Source: Modestobacter sp. DSM 44400 (lineage in GTDB: Bacteria; Actinomycetota; Actinomycetes; Mycobacteriales; Geodermatophilaceae). From it: a DNA stretch of 51,578 bases. The stretch lies in NCBI RefSeq assembly GCF_900107175.1, contig NZ_FNOZ01000029.1, positions 1 to 51,578 on the forward strand, given 5' to 3'. Under the pieces are notes generated by a model. The model saw nothing but the letters and a program-made list of their open reading frames with translations, did no database searches and was not told where the DNA came from. This document shows, piece after piece, positions 15,651 to 25,153 of the stretch. Position 1 is the first letter of the stretch; each line of letters begins with the position of its first letter. The position numbers were made by a program, and so were the translations under genes.

Positions 15651-17351
15651 ATGCCCGTCGATCCCGTGGTCCGGCCGTTTCCGGTGGTGCCCGGCTACGT
15701 CCTGGAGGAGCTGCTCGGCCGGGGTGGGTCCGGTGAGGTGTGGCGGGCCCGCCCCCGCGGTGGTGGGGCGCCGGTCGCGGTGAAGGTGCTCGTCCGCGGC
15801 GACCCGGAGCGCCAGGTCCGCGAGGCGGCCATGCTCAGCGAGCTGAACCATCCGCACCTGGTGCGGCTGCATCGGGTGGTGCGCCGCGAGGTGCGCGGTG
15901 GCGGCACGGAGGTCGCCCTGGTGCTGGACCTGCTGGCCGGCGGGAGTTTGGCCTCGCTACTGGCCCGCCGCGGCCGGCTGCGCCCCGGCGAGGTGGTCAC
16001 CACGGTCGCGCCGGTGGCCGCGGCCCTCGCCCAGGCCCACGGCCGCGGCGTCGTGCACGGAGACCTGTCTCCGGGCAACGTGGTGTTCACCGCCGAGGGC
16101 CGTCCGGTGCTCACCGACCTGGGCACCGCACGGGTGGTGGGGGAGGTCGGCCGGGCCGAGGTCACGCCGGCGTACGTCGATCCGGTCGTCGCCAGGGGCG
16201 GTGCGCCCGGCCCCGCCTCCGACGTGTTCGGTGTGGCGGCGGCCGCCTTCCACGCGTTGACCGGGATCGCGCCGTGGAACGCCGCCGACCCCGCCGGCAC
16301 CCTCGCCGTGGCGTCCAGGGGGGAGGTGCCCGACCTCGCGCTGCTGGCTCCCGATGCGCCCGCCGATCTGGTGCGCGTGGTGGAGCGTGGTTTGTCCCTG
16401 GAGCCGCACCTGCGGGGCTCGGCGGCCGCCTTCGCCCTGGACCTCCGGCACGCGTGCCGGCCGGAACCGGTCCGGCTGCCCGCCCCGGGTGTCCCGGACG
16501 AGGTGCTGGGATTGACCGGACGTGGCCCCCGGACAGAGCTGACCCACCAGGTCGGCGGCCGTCGCCCTGGGGCGGCACACGCCGCGCCGGTGGTCCCGAG
16601 CCGGCTGGCCGGCGCGCGTCGGGCGCTCACACGGGTCCGGGGCGGGACCGCCGCCGAGCCGGTGCCCGTGCGTGAGCGGCTCGGGCCGGTGCTGCGGCGC
16701 TGCGCCGTGACGCTCACTGCCGTCGTGGCCGTGGCCGGGGCCCTGGTGGGAGCGGCTTGGCTGGGCGCCGGGTGGGGTGGGGGCCGGATCGACCCGGTGC
16801 CGGCGGCGGAGATGGCTGGGGTGGAGAGGCAGGCGCCCGGGCCCGCGGCCTCGGGCAGCACGACCACGGCCGAGCCGGTGCGGAGCACGGCCGCGCCGTC
16901 CCCGGCCGCGCCGTCCCCGTCGGGCACACCGACGTCCGTCAGCGAGCTGGGCACGGGGGACCTGGATGGTTGGGCGGCGTTGCTCGGTCAGCTCTACGCG
17001 CGCCGTTCCGGTGCCTACACCGCCGGCGACGCGGCCGCCCTGTCCGAGGTCTACAGCGTTGACAGTGCGTTGCTGCGGCGGGACGCCGAGCAGGTGTCTG
17101 CGCTGGCCGCGGCCGGAGAGACGGTCATGGGGTTCGCGCCGGCCGTGCGCCAGGTGACCGCGGTGACCGGCGACGACAGGTCGGTGGTCGTCGACCTGGT
17201 GGACGAGGTGCCCGGGTACCGCCTCGTCCCGGCGCGGGACCCCGGGCGTGCGGCCCGGGAGGTGGCCGGTCGCGGACCGGCCGAGGTGCGGATGACCCTG
17301 CACCACATCGACCGGGGGTGGCGCATCGTCGACGCCACGCGGCGGAGCTGA
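15651..17351 (+). CDS. Membrane Ser/Thr protein kinase with extracellular NTF2-like domain
   Basis: A 566-residue kinase. The P-loop is LLGRGGSGEVWRA (21-33) and the ATP lysine is K45 (VAVKVL). The catalytic loop is HGDLSPGNVV (near 135) and the magnesium loop is DLGTAR, so the usual HRDLKPxN/DFG is HGDLSPGN/DLG. The catalytic Asp, Asn and DxG Asp are kept, so activity is likely. A basic juxtamembrane part leads to one membrane helix near 350-378 (AVTLTAVVAVAGALVGAAWLGAGW). A Ser/Thr/Pro linker and a roughly 110-residue outer domain follow (WAALLGQLYARRSGAYTAGDAAALSEVYS...RMTLHHIDRGWRIVDATR), which looks NTF2/SnoaL-like. ATG 15651 follows a -10 box. The ligand and substrates are unknown. Confidence 0.85.
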   Translation: MPVDPVVRPFPVVPGYVLEELLGRGGSGEVWRARPRGGGAPVAVKVLVRGDPERQVREAAMLSELNHPHLVRLHRVVRREVRGGGTEVALVLDLLAGGSLASLLARRGRLRPGEVVTTVAPVAAALAQAHGRGVVHGDLSPGNVVFTAEGRPVLTDLGTARVVGEVGRAEVTPAYVDPVVARGGAPGPASDVFGVAAAAFHALTGIAPWNAADPAGTLAVASRGEVPDLALLAPDAPADLVRVVERGLSLEPHLRGSAAAFALDLRHACRPEPVRLPAPGVPDEVLGLTGRGPRTELTHQVGGRRPGAAHAAPVVPSRLAGARRALTRVRGGTAAEPVPVRERLGPVLRRCAVTLTAVVAVAGALVGAAWLGAGWGGGRIDPVPAAEMAGVERQAPGPAASGSTTTAEPVRSTAAPSPAAPSPSGTPTSVSELGTGDLDGWAALLGQLYARRSGAYTAGDAAALSEVYSVDSALLRRDAEQVSALAAAGETVMGFAPAVRQVTAVTGDDRSVVVDLVDEVPGYRLVPARDPGRAAREVAGRGPAEVRMTLHHIDRGWRIVDATRRS

Positions 17352-17374
17352 GCCCGGTGTCCGACGGCCGGGGC

Positions 17375-17391
17375 GCCCGGTCGTTCCGGGC
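17375..17391. terminator. Small hairpin between convergent genes
   Basis: GCCCGG (17375-17380) and CCGGGC (17386-17391) with a TCGTT loop lie between the stops of the kinase and epimerase genes. Confidence 0.4.
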
Positions 17392-17409
17392 CGGTGGCGC
17401 CCGGCGGGC

Positions 17410-18315
17410 TCAGCCCTGCCGGACCTCCGCCCGCAATGCTGCCTCGAGGTCGCGGTGGGTGAACGAGAAGCCGGCAGCGGTCAGCGCACCGGGCACCGCT
17501 CGTTGGCCGGCCAGCACACCCACCCGGGCGAACTCACCGAGCACCACCCGCAGCGCCGCGCCGGGGACCGGGAGCACCGCCGGCCGGTGCACCACCCGGC
17601 CGAGCGCTGCGGTGAACTCGGCGTTGGTCACCGGCGTCGGGGCGCTGAGGTTGACCGGGCCGGACACCGGCGCGGTGAGCAGGAACCGGATGGCGTCGAC
17701 CTCGTCGGTCAGGCTGATCCAGGGCATGTACTGCCGTCCCGAACCCAGCCGCCCGCCGAGGCCGAGCCGGAACAAGGGGAGCATCCGAGCGAGCAGGCCA
17801 CCAGATCCGAGCACCAGCCCGGTGCGCAGCGTGGCGACCCGGACGTCGGCGTCGACGGCAGGCGCTGTCGCCGCTTCCCAGGCGACGCAGACGCGGGCCA
17901 GGAAGTCCTCGCCTGGCGGCGCCGACTCGTCGACCACCCGATCGCCGGTGTCGCCGTACCAGCCCACCGCCGAGCCGGAAAGCAGCACGCGGTCCCGGGT
18001 GGGGTCCGCGGCGGCGGCGTCGGCCAGGGCCTGGCTGACGGTGGCGGTCCCATCGACCCGGCTCTCCAGCACCGCGCCCTTGTGCCGGGCGTTCCAGCGG
18101 TGGTCGGCGACCCCCACACCTGCCAGGTGGACGACGGCGTCGACGTCGGAGAGCAGCGCCGGGTCGATCCGCCGGTGCTGGGGGTCCCAGCGGTGCTCGT
18201 CGGCCCGTCGCGGGGTGCGCCGGACCAGGCGGATCACCTCGTGGCCGTCGGCGGCCAAGGTCGGTACCAGCCGACGGCCGATCTGCCCGGAGGAGCCGGT
18301 GATCGCGACCTTCAA
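17410..18315 (-). CDS. TIGR01777 family NAD(P)-binding epimerase-like protein (Rv2216-like)
   Basis: A 301-residue short-chain dehydrogenase-type protein (YfcH/DUF1731 group). It opens KVAITGSSGQIGRRLVPTLAADGHEVIRLVRR (NADP site) and keeps VVHLAGVGVADHRW, LLSGSAVGWYGD with its Tyr, LRTGLVLG, and the C-terminal DUF1731 GEFARVGVLAGQRAVPGALTAAGFSFTH. The start is TTG 18315, inferred because homology begins there and AGGAGG precedes it by 5 nt. Function is unknown. It sits between lipB and sucB as in mycobacteria, where the link to lipoate enzymes is only positional. Confidence 0.88.
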   Translation of the reverse strand: MKVAITGSSGQIGRRLVPTLAADGHEVIRLVRRTPRRADEHRWDPQHRRIDPALLSDVDAVVHLAGVGVADHRWNARHKGAVLESRVDGTATVSQALADAAAADPTRDRVLLSGSAVGWYGDTGDRVVDESAPPGEDFLARVCVAWEAATAPAVDADVRVATLRTGLVLGSGGLLARMLPLFRLGLGGRLGSGRQYMPWISLTDEVDAIRFLLTAPVSGPVNLSAPTPVTNAEFTAALGRVVHRPAVLPVPGAALRVVLGEFARVGVLAGQRAVPGALTAAGFSFTHRDLEAALRAEVRQG

Positions 18316-18397
18316 AGGAGCCTCCTGGGCAGACGCGCCGGGGCGGAAGACGACGACGGAGCCCCGGCGAATCCGCTGGGGCCCCGATCGAGGCAGG

Positions 18398-20272
18398 TCA
18401 GGCGAGCCCGAGCTCGCCCTGGAACTGCCCTGCCTCCAGGCGCTCGCGCACCGTGGTGAGGAAGCGGGCGGCGTCGGCACCGTCGACGATCCGGTGGTCG
18501 TAGGTCAGCGCCAGGTAGACCATCGAGCGGACCGCGATGACCTCACCGAGCTCGGGGTCCTGCACCACGACCGGGCGCTTCACGACCGACCCGACACCGA
18601 GGATCGCGACCTGCGGCTGGTTGATGATCGGGGTGTCGAACAGCGCACCCCGGCTTCCGGTGTTGGTGAGTGTGAACGTGCCGCCCCCCAGTTCGTCCGG
18701 GGTGACCTTGTTGGTGCGGGTCCGCTCGGCCAGGTCGGCGATCTTGCGGGCGATCCCGGCGAGGCTCAGGTCACCGGCGCTCTGGATGACCGGCACCAGC
18801 AGGCCGCGCTCGGTGTCCACTGCCACCCCGAGGTTCTCGGAGTCGTGGTAGGTGACGGTGCCGGCCTCGAGGTCGACCGACGAGTTGACGCTCGGGTGCA
18901 CCTTGAGCGCCTCGACCGCGGCCTTGGCAAAGAAGGGCAGGAACGACAGCTTGACGCCCTCGCGTGCGCCGAAGTCGGCCTTCGCCTGGTCGCGCAGGCG
19001 CGCGATCCGAGTGACGTCCGCCTCGACCACGGTGGTCAGCTGGGCGCTGATCTCCAGCGACTCCACCATCCGGCGGGCGATGACCGTCCGCAGCCGGGAC
19101 AGCTTCTCGGTGCGCCCCCGCAGCGACGGGTCCTGGCTCGCCGCGGCCGACGGCTTGCCCGCCGCAGCGGCAGGCGCCGCCGTGGCCGGCGCGGCCGGCG
19201 CCTCGGGAGCAGCCGGCGTGGCGGCGGCAAGCACGTCCTGCTTCCGGATGCGGCCACCGACCCCGGTGCCCTGCACCGAGGACAGGTCGACGCCGTGCTC
19301 GGCGGCCAGGCGTCGCACCAGCGGGGTGACGTAGGCGCCGGCCGCGCCATCGCCGGCCGCGCCATCGGCGGAGGCGGCCGCGGGGGCCGGCGTCGACGGG
19401 GCCGCGGGGGCGGCGGCGGGGGCCTTCGGTGCCGGTGCCGGTTCCTTGGCTTCCGGCGTGGTGGCGACCTCGGCCTCGGGCGCAGGGCCGCTGTAGTCGG
19501 ACTCCGCCGAGCCGGCGGTCGACGCCGGGGACGCCGGGGCTGACGGGGCCTCAGCGGGGGCCGGAGCGGCCGGGGCCGAGGCCGGCGTGCCACCGGCGGT
19601 GCCGATCACGGCGAGCTCGGCACCGACGTCCACCGTCTCGTCCTCGGCGACGCTGATCGACAGGAGGGTGCCGGACACGGGCGCGGGGATCTCGGTGTCG
19701 ACCTTGTCCGTGGACACCTCGAGCAGCGGCTCGTCGGCGGTGACCTCGTCCCCGACGGCCTTGAGCCAGCGGGTGACGGTGCCCTCGGTGACGCTCTCGC
19801 CCAGCGCCGGCATGGTCACCGAGGTGCCCTCGCCACCGCCGGTCGAGCCGCCACCGGAGCCGGAGTCGGCCGACCCGGACGCGACCGGCTGCGCGGCGGC
19901 CGGCTCGGCCTGCTCCGCCGGAGCCTCCTGCGCGGGGGCCTCCTGCGCGGGGGCCTCCTGCGCGGGGGCCTCCTCGGTCGGGGCCGGCTGCGCGGGGACC
20001 TGCTCCGCGGGGCCACCCGCGTCACCGCCGCCGCCGTCGCCACCGATCACCGCGAGCTCCGCGCCGACGTCCACGGTCTCGTCCTCGGCCACCAGAATCT
20101 TGGTGAGGACGCCGGCCGCGGGAGAGGGGATCTCGGTGTCCACCTTGTCGGTGGAGACCTCCAGGAGGGGTTCGTCGACCTCGACCTGGTCACCCTCCTG
20201 CTTCAACCATCGGGTGACCGTGCCCTCGGTGACGCTCTCGCCCAGGGCGGGCATGGTGACGGACGTCGGCAT
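18398..20272 (-). CDS. sucB: Dihydrolipoamide acyltransferase E2 with two lipoyl domains
   Basis: A 624-residue core subunit of a 2-oxoacid dehydrogenase complex (DlaT/SucB of actinobacteria). Two lipoyl domains, about 1-78 and 147-225, both carry [14 protein letters not shown] with the lipoylated Lys (K43 in the first). Ala/Pro/Glu linkers follow each. The E3-binding domain is [34 protein letters not shown]. The catalytic domain ends [16 protein letters not shown], with the His and Asp that transfer the acyl group. The substrate (acetyl or succinyl) cannot be read from sequence. ATG 20272 has GAGGAG about 11 nt upstream. lpdA (E3) lies directly upstream, lipB and lipA downstream. Confidence 0.93.
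   Translation of the reverse strand: MPTSVTMPALGESVTEGTVTRWLKQEGDQVEVDEPLLEVSTDKVDTEIPSPAAGVLTKILVAEDETVDVGAELAVIGGDGGGGDAGGPAEQVPAQPAPTEEAPAQEAPAQEAPAQEAPAEQAEPAAAQPVASGSADSGSGGGSTGGGEGTSVTMPALGESVTEGTVTRWLKAVGDEVTADEPLLEVSTDKVDTEIPAPVSGTLLSISVAEDETVDVGAELAVIGTAGGTPASAPAAPAPAEAPSAPASPASTAGSAESDYSGPAPEAEVATTPEAKEPAPAPKAPAAAPAAPSTPAPAAASADGAAGDGAAGAYVTPLVRRLAAEHGVDLSSVQGTGVGGRIRKQDVLAAATPAAPEAPAAPATAAPAAAAGKPSAAASQDPSLRGRTEKLSRLRTVIARRMVESLEISAQLTTVVEADVTRIARLRDQAKADFGAREGVKLSFLPFFAKAAVEALKVHPSVNSSVDLEAGTVTYHDSENLGVAVDTERGLLVPVIQSAGDLSLAGIARKIADLAERTRTNKVTPDELGGGTFTLTNTGSRGALFDTPIINQPQVAILGVGSVVKRPVVVQDPELGEVIAVRSMVYLALTYDHRIVDGADAARFLTTVRERLEAGQFQGELGLA
19923..19967 (-). repeat. 15-bp tandem repeat in the sucB linker
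   Basis: Three exact copies of a 15-bp unit encode APAQE repeats in the flexible linker between the two lipoyl domains; partial units flank them. Such arrays change length easily by slippage and stay in frame. Confidence 0.85.
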
Positions 20273-20341
20273 CGAAGGCAGGTCTCCTCAGGTCGTGGCA
20301 GTACAGGTAGGGGTGTGGCGGACCGGGCCGGAGCCCGACGA

Positions 20342-21724
20342 TCAGCTGTGCGCGTGCAGCGGCTTGCCAGCCAGCGCCAGGTGGGCTTCGCCGAGGGCCT
20401 CGCTCTGGGTCGGGTGCGGGTGGATCAGCTGGGCGACCTCGTCGGGCAGGGCCTCCCAGTTGTAGATCAGCTGCGCCTCGGCGATGAGTTCGCCGACCCG
20501 GCTGCCGACCATGTGCACGCCGACCACCGGACCATCGGCAGCGCGGATCAGCTTCACCGCGCCGGCGGTCTTGAGGATCTGGCTGCGGCCGTTGCCGCCG
20601 AGGTCGTAGGTGAGCACCTCGACGCCGTCGCCGTACTTCTCCTTGGCCTGCGCCTCGGTGAGGCCGACGGAGGCGACCTCCGGCTCGGAGTAGGTGATCC
20701 GCGGGACGCCGGCGTAGTCGATGGGCACGACGGGCAGACCCGCCAGCCGCTCGGCGACCAAGATGCCCTCGCCGAAGCCGACGTGGGCCAGCTGCAGGGT
20801 GGGGATGAGGTCGCCGACGGCGGAGATGGTCGGCACGTTGGTCTGGCAGTACTCGTCGACGAGGACGTAACCGCGGTCCATGGCGACCCCGGCCTCCTCG
20901 TAGCCCAGCCCCTGGCTCGTCGGTCCCCGGCCGACGGCGACCAGGACGAGCTCGGCCTCGTACTCCTTGCCGTTCTGCAGGGAGACCTTCACCCCGTCGG
21001 TGGTGGTCTGCACGCCGGAGACCAGGCTGCCGAGCGAGAAGTCGATCTTGCGGCGACGGAAGGCGCGCTCGAGGAGCTTGGAGGAGGACTCGTCCTCCAG
21101 CGGCACGAGGTGCGGCAGGCCCTCGACGATGGTGACGTCGACGCCGAAGGACTTCCACGCGCTGGCGAACTCGCAGCCGATGACCCCGCCGCCGAGGATG
21201 ATCGCCGAGCTGGGAACGCGGTCGAGCTGGAGCGCATGGTCGCTGGTGATGACCTTGGTGCCGTCGGTCTCGATGCCGGGTAGCGACCGGGCGTACGAGC
21301 CGGTGGCCAGCAGCACGTGGCGGCCCTCGTAGGTCTGGTCGCCGACCTGGACCGCGGTGGCGGAGACCAGCTTGCCCGCGCCCTCGACGTAGGTGATCTT
21401 GCGGCTCTTGATCAGCCCCTGCAGGCCCTTGTAGAGCCGGGAGACCACGCCGTCCTTGTAGGCGTTGACGCCGTCCATGTCGATGCCGGCCAGCGACGTC
21501 TTGACGCCGAACTGCTCGCCCTCGCGGGCACTGTCGGCGACCTCCCCGCTGTGCAGCAAAGCCTTGGTCGGGATGCAGCCGCGGTGCAGGCAGGTGCCGC
21601 CGACCTTGTCCTGCTCGATGAGGACGACCGACAGGCCGAGCTCGGCCGCGCGCAGGGCGGCGGCGTAGCCACCGGAGCCACCACCGAGGATGACCAGGTC
21701 AGCGGGGGTGGTCGGTGCGCTCAC
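20342..21724 (-). CDS. lpdA: Dihydrolipoamide dehydrogenase (E3)
   Basis: A 460-residue flavoprotein disulfide oxidoreductase that reoxidises dihydrolipoyl groups with NAD+. FAD site LVILGGGSGGYAAALRAAELG; redox pair C45/C50 in GGTCLHRGCIPTK; NAD site SSAIILGGGVIGCEFAS; FAD phosphate motif TISAVGDL; dimer-interface catalytic pair in HPHPTQSE. GTG 21724 is the start, with GAGGAG 7 nt upstream; the longer open frame upstream is not homologous. It is in the same direction as sucB, 69 bp apart, and serves the same complex and the glycine cleavage system. Confidence 0.96.
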   Translation of the reverse strand: MSAPTTPADLVILGGGSGGYAAALRAAELGLSVVLIEQDKVGGTCLHRGCIPTKALLHSGEVADSAREGEQFGVKTSLAGIDMDGVNAYKDGVVSRLYKGLQGLIKSRKITYVEGAGKLVSATAVQVGDQTYEGRHVLLATGSYARSLPGIETDGTKVITSDHALQLDRVPSSAIILGGGVIGCEFASAWKSFGVDVTIVEGLPHLVPLEDESSSKLLERAFRRRKIDFSLGSLVSGVQTTTDGVKVSLQNGKEYEAELVLVAVGRGPTSQGLGYEEAGVAMDRGYVLVDEYCQTNVPTISAVGDLIPTLQLAHVGFGEGILVAERLAGLPVVPIDYAGVPRITYSEPEVASVGLTEAQAKEKYGDGVEVLTYDLGGNGRSQILKTAGAVKLIRAADGPVVGVHMVGSRVGELIAEAQLIYNWEALPDEVAQLIHPHPTQSEALGEAHLALAGKPLHAHS

Positions 21725-21890
21725 AGGTGGCTCCTCAGGTGCTGGTGGGCCGACAGGGACTGACCCTGCCGGACACGGTGGTCGTGCGCCGCCCCATCCT
21801 GCCACTTCCGGGAACGCCGCGTTCGAATGCACCGTTGGCGTGCCAGGGGCGCCGTGGGCATCGGCCGCGGACCAGGGACGGGAGCACGCG

Positions 21891-22241
21891 ATGGGGCTGT
21901 TCGACCGGCTGCGCGGTCGCCGCAGTACAGGCGGTGGGGGCCGCGACCGGGGCAGCACACTGGACCGTGCCTCCGGCTCGGCGGATCTCGCGCACCTGGA
22001 GCGGTTCGTCGCCACCCGGCGGGGGGTTGAAGGCTACGTGGAGCCGCGTACGGCAGTCACCGAGACCACCATCCTGCTGGTCGCCGCCGACGGGGAGTGG
22101 ACCCGCCGGCGGATCGACGGGCCTGAGACCGCCCGCAAGCTGTCCCGCGACCTCAGCGTCCCGGTGTACGACGCGCAGGTGACCGGTTACCCGCAGCGCA
22201 TGCGGGACTGGAGCGCCCAGCAGAAGAACAAGCTGAGCTAA
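21891..22241 (+). CDS. Conserved small actinobacterial protein, unknown function
   Basis: 116 residues, soluble, no signal peptide. It opens MGLFDRLRGRRSTGGGG and has a folded part, AHLERFVATRRGVEGYVEPRTAVTETTILLVAADGEWTRRRIDG, then LSRDLSVPVYDAQVTGYPQRMRDW. ATG 21891 follows GGGAG at 8 nt. I know similar proteins only as hypotheticals next to lpd or pepA in actinobacteria. Coding is supported by the ribosome site and the sensible composition. It diverges from lpdA and converges with pepA. Confidence 0.8.
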   Translation: MGLFDRLRGRRSTGGGGRDRGSTLDRASGSADLAHLERFVATRRGVEGYVEPRTAVTETTILLVAADGEWTRRRIDGPETARKLSRDLSVPVYDAQVTGYPQRMRDWSAQQKNKLS

Positions 22242-22246
22242 CGCTC

Positions 22247-22266
22247 GCCGAGGGCCAGGCCTCGGC
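22247..22266. terminator. Hairpin between convergent genes
   Basis: GCCGAGG (22247-22253) and CCTCGGC (22260-22266) enclose a six-base loop, just after the stop of the small protein gene. Confidence 0.5.
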
Positions 22267-22337
22267 TGCGCCAAGCGTCCTGCTGTTTCGCCCGAGCGGA
22301 GCGCGGGATGCTGCGCATGCCACGCCCGCTCGCCCGG

Positions 22338-23849
22338 TCAGCCGGCGATCAGGGCCTCGATGGTGGCCAGCAGGGTGCGCACGGGCACGCCGGTCCCGCC
22401 CTTGGGCGTGTAGCCCCAGGGCGCCCCGGTGTTGTAGGCCGGCCCGGCGACGTCGATGTGCGCCCACGGCAGCCCGGCGGGCACGAATTCGGACAGGAAG
22501 TGCCCGCCCACGAGCATGCCGCCCATCCGGTCGGCGTTGGCGTTGACCAGGTCGGCGATCGGGGAGTCCAGGCCCCGGCGCAGCTCGGGCGGCAGCGGCA
22601 TCGCCCACATCGGCTCGCCGCTGCGGACGCTGGCGGCCACCACTGCGTCGCGCAGGTCGTCGCTGCCCATCACCCCGGAGGTACGGGTGCCCAGCGCGAC
22701 CAGCTGCGCACCGGTGAGGGTGGAGGTCTCCAGCAGGTACGCGGGGGAGTCCTCGACCGCACGGCAGATCGCGTCGGCCAGCACCACGCGGCCCTCGGCG
22801 TCGGTATTGGTGATCTCGGCCTTCCGGCCGTTGCGGAAGGTGACCACGTCGGCCGGGCGGTAGGCGGCCCCGCTGGGCATGTTCTCCGCGATCGGCACGG
22901 TGGCGGTGACGTCGACGGGCAGGCCGAGCTCGGCGACCAGGCACACGGTGGCGATCACCGCGGCTGCGCCGGCCATGTCGCTCTTCATGTCCTCCATCTT
23001 CAGCGCCGGCTTGATCGAGATGCCACCGCTGTCGAAGGTGATGCCCTTGCCGATCAGCGCGACGCTCGTCCTGGCCTTCTTGCCCCGGTACTCGAGCCGC
23101 AGCAGCCGCGGCGGCCGGGCCGAGCCGGCGCCGACGGCCAGGATCCCGCCGTATCCACCGGCGGCCAGCGCCTGCTCGTCCAGCACCTCGACCGAGAGCC
23201 CGACCTTCTTGCCGGCCGCGGCGCCGCGGCCGGCGAGCTCGGCGGGGTAGAGGTCGTTGGGCGGGGTGTTCACCAGGTCGCGCACCAGGGCGACGGCGTC
23301 GGCCACCGCGCGGACCCGGGCGAGTGCGGCCTTGGTGGCCCCGGCGTCGGGCACGACCAGCTCCACCGAGGACGGCGGGGCGGGGCGGTCGGCGGTCAGC
23401 CCGGACTTGTAGACGGTGAACTCGTAGGCGCCGAGCAGGGAGCCCTCGCCCACCGCGTGCAGCCGCTCGGTGTCCGGGGTGCCACCGACGGCGGCGAGCA
23501 GCGTGACCACCGAGCTGCGCCCGGTCAGCGCGCGGCTGGCGGCACCGGCGGCCCGACGGACTGCCTCCGGCCGGTAACCACCCTCGGCCAGGGTGGCGCC
23601 CAGGCCGGCGACCGCCACGACGGGGAAGGGGCCCTGGCCGAAGGTCGGCAGCCGGGTGACCTCGTCCTCCGCGCCACGCGCGCCCAGGTCGGCGAGAGCT
23701 GCGAGCAGCCGTCCGCCGAGCAGGCGGTCCACGGCGTCGGCCCCTGGTGTGCTGAGCACGCCGTCGGGTCCTTGGCCCACGCCGACGACGACGGCGTCGG
23801 CGGAAAGCTTCTCGAGCGGGCGGTCGGTGGCAGAGATCATCGGCGGCAC
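22338..23849 (-). CDS. pepA: Leucyl aminopeptidase (M17)
   Basis: A 503-residue cytosolic dizinc aminopeptidase. The signature NTDAEGRVVLADA carries metal ligands and the catalytic Arg. Upstream are VALIGKGITFDSGGISIKP (Lys and Asp ligands) and MKSDMAGAAAV. An N-terminal macro-like domain covers about residues 1-170. GTG 23849 lies 6 nt after a TAGGAT -10 box, which supports this start over the ATG three codons in. It is the Rv2213 (pepB) equivalent by place. Divergent from gcvT. Confidence 0.95.
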   Translation of the reverse strand: MPPMISATDRPLEKLSADAVVVGVGQGPDGVLSTPGADAVDRLLGGRLLAALADLGARGAEDEVTRLPTFGQGPFPVVAVAGLGATLAEGGYRPEAVRRAAGAASRALTGRSSVVTLLAAVGGTPDTERLHAVGEGSLLGAYEFTVYKSGLTADRPAPPSSVELVVPDAGATKAALARVRAVADAVALVRDLVNTPPNDLYPAELAGRGAAAGKKVGLSVEVLDEQALAAGGYGGILAVGAGSARPPRLLRLEYRGKKARTSVALIGKGITFDSGGISIKPALKMEDMKSDMAGAAAVIATVCLVAELGLPVDVTATVPIAENMPSGAAYRPADVVTFRNGRKAEITNTDAEGRVVLADAICRAVEDSPAYLLETSTLTGAQLVALGTRTSGVMGSDDLRDAVVAASVRSGEPMWAMPLPPELRRGLDSPIADLVNANADRMGGMLVGGHFLSEFVPAGLPWAHIDVAGPAYNTGAPWGYTPKGGTGVPVRTLLATIEALIAG

Positions 23850-23855
23850 GGGCCG

Positions 23856-23861
23856 ATCCTA
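23856..23861 (-). promoter_or_regulatory. -10 box, leaderless promoter of pepA
   Basis: TAGGAT on the minus strand ends 6 nt before GTG 23849. As at DUF4191, it directly follows the TCCTTTGAC edge of an intergenic repeat copy. Confidence 0.5.
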
Positions 23862-23862
23862 G

Positions 23863-23923
23863 TCAAAGGACCCCGCTGCCCCCCGCGCCTCGCACGCTCG
23901 CCGCGGGCCCCTACAGCGAGGCC
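23863..23923 (+). repeat. Dispersed intergenic hairpin repeat, copy B
   Basis: It begins AAAGGACCCCGCTGCCCCCC, has CTCGCACGCTCGC in the middle and ends GGGCCCCTACAGCGAGGCC. The outer stem CCCCGCTG/CAGCGAGG has one mismatch. It lies between the divergent starts of pepA and gcvT, where neither gene needs a terminator. Confidence 0.7.
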
Positions 23924-23927
23924 GGAC

Positions 23928-23933
23928 TAGCGT
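23928..23933 (+). promoter_or_regulatory. -10 box, leaderless promoter of gcvT
   Basis: TAGCGT ends 7 nt before GTG 23941. Confidence 0.5.
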
Positions 23934-23940
23934 CGTCCCG

Positions 23941-25059
23941 GTGAGTTCGCTGATCTCTCCCCTGCACGAGCGGCACGTGGCAGCCGGCGCCAAGTTCGCC
24001 GACTTCGGCGGCTGGTCCATGCCGATCGAGTACGCCGGTGGCGGGGTGCTCGCCGAGCACACGGCGGTCCGGGAGAACGTGGGTCTGTTCGACGTCTCGC
24101 ACCTGGGGACGGCCACCGTCCGCGGCCCGGACGCGGCCGCCTTCGTCGACTCGTGCCTGACCAACGACCTGTCCCGGATCGGCCCCGGGCAGGCGCAGTA
24201 CACGCTGTGCTGCCTGCCCGACGGGGGGGAACACGCCGGTGGTGTGGTCGACGACCTGATCGTCTACCTGCATGCGCCCGACGACGTGCTGCTGGTGCCC
24301 AACGCGGCCAACGCAGCCGACGTGCTGGCCCGGCTGTCCGCTGCTGCACCCGCGGGGATCACAGTGACCGACCGGCACACCGAGGTGGCCGTGTTGGCGT
24401 TGCAGGGCCCGCGGTCCGCAGAGGTGCTCGCGGCCGTCGGGCTGCCCGCCGAGCTGGATTACATGTCCTTCGCCGACAGCCCTGGTGGCGGCGGGGACGA
24501 GGTGACCGTCTGCCGGACCGGCTACACCGGGGAACACGGGTACGAGTTGCTCGTGGCCGCCGAGTGGGCGCCGGCGCTGTGGGACGCCGTCCTGGCCGCG
24601 GGCGAGCACGAGCACATCCGGCCGTGCGGGCTCGGTGCCCGCGACACCCTGCGCACCGAGATGGGTTATCCGCTGCACGGCCACGAGCTCTCGCACGAGA
24701 TCACCCCCAACCAGGCCCGGTCGGGATGGGCCGTCGGTTGGGGGAAGCCGGCGTTCTGGGGCCGGGAGGCGCTGCTCGCCGAAAAGGCGGCCGGTCCGGC
24801 GCGCCGGCTCTGGGGGCTGCAGGCAGCGGGCCGGGGTATCCCGCGCCCAGGCATGGCCGTGCTCCGCGCCGACGGCGCGGTGATCGGGCAGGTCACCAGT
24901 GGCACGTTCTCCCCGACCCTGCGCACCGGGATCGCCCTGGCGCTGCTGGACACCGCGACCGGGGTCGGTGAGGGCGACGAAGTCGCCGTCGACGTCCGGG
25001 GGCGGCCCCAGCCGGTGACGGTCCGCCGTCCGCCGTTCGTGCCCTCGCACGTGCGTTGA
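23941..25059 (+). CDS. gcvT: Glycine cleavage T-protein (aminomethyltransferase)
   Basis: A 372-residue cytosolic enzyme that takes the aminomethyl group from the lipoyl arm of H-protein onto tetrahydrofolate, releasing ammonia. Seen are [30 protein letters not shown], the conserved [10 protein letters not shown] with its catalytic Asp, [21 protein letters not shown], and [21 protein letters not shown]. The C-terminal barrel has [24 protein letters not shown] 23941 follows a -10 box at 7 nt. Other gcv genes are not in the window. It needs LipA/LipB/Lpd products encoded nearby. Confidence 0.96.
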   Translation: MSSLISPLHERHVAAGAKFADFGGWSMPIEYAGGGVLAEHTAVRENVGLFDVSHLGTATVRGPDAAAFVDSCLTNDLSRIGPGQAQYTLCCLPDGGEHAGGVVDDLIVYLHAPDDVLLVPNAANAADVLARLSAAAPAGITVTDRHTEVAVLALQGPRSAEVLAAVGLPAELDYMSFADSPGGGGDEVTVCRTGYTGEHGYELLVAAEWAPALWDAVLAAGEHEHIRPCGLGARDTLRTEMGYPLHGHELSHEITPNQARSGWAVGWGKPAFWGREALLAEKAAGPARRLWGLQAAGRGIPRPGMAVLRADGAVIGQVTSGTFSPTLRTGIALALLDTATGVGEGDEVAVDVRGRPQPVTVRRPPFVPSHVR

Positions 25060-25107
25060 CCGTCCGAGCGACGCGGCATGCGAAACACCCCGCGTCTGCT
25101 CGGACGG
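25060..25107. terminator. Strong bidirectional terminator
   Basis: CCGTCCGAGC (25060-25069) pairs with GCTCGGACGG (25098-25107), continued by GACGCGG (25070-25076) with CCGCGTC (25090-25096), one base bulged. It starts right after the gcvT stop, between convergent genes. Confidence 0.8.
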
Positions 25108-25153
25108 AACAGCGCAGAGCTCGGCACAGCCGGGACGGCGCACTCCCGGGGCG

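Noticed and set aside
19923-19967. A CRISPR-like short repeat array
   Set aside because: Units are adjacent with no spacers and encode a protein linker.
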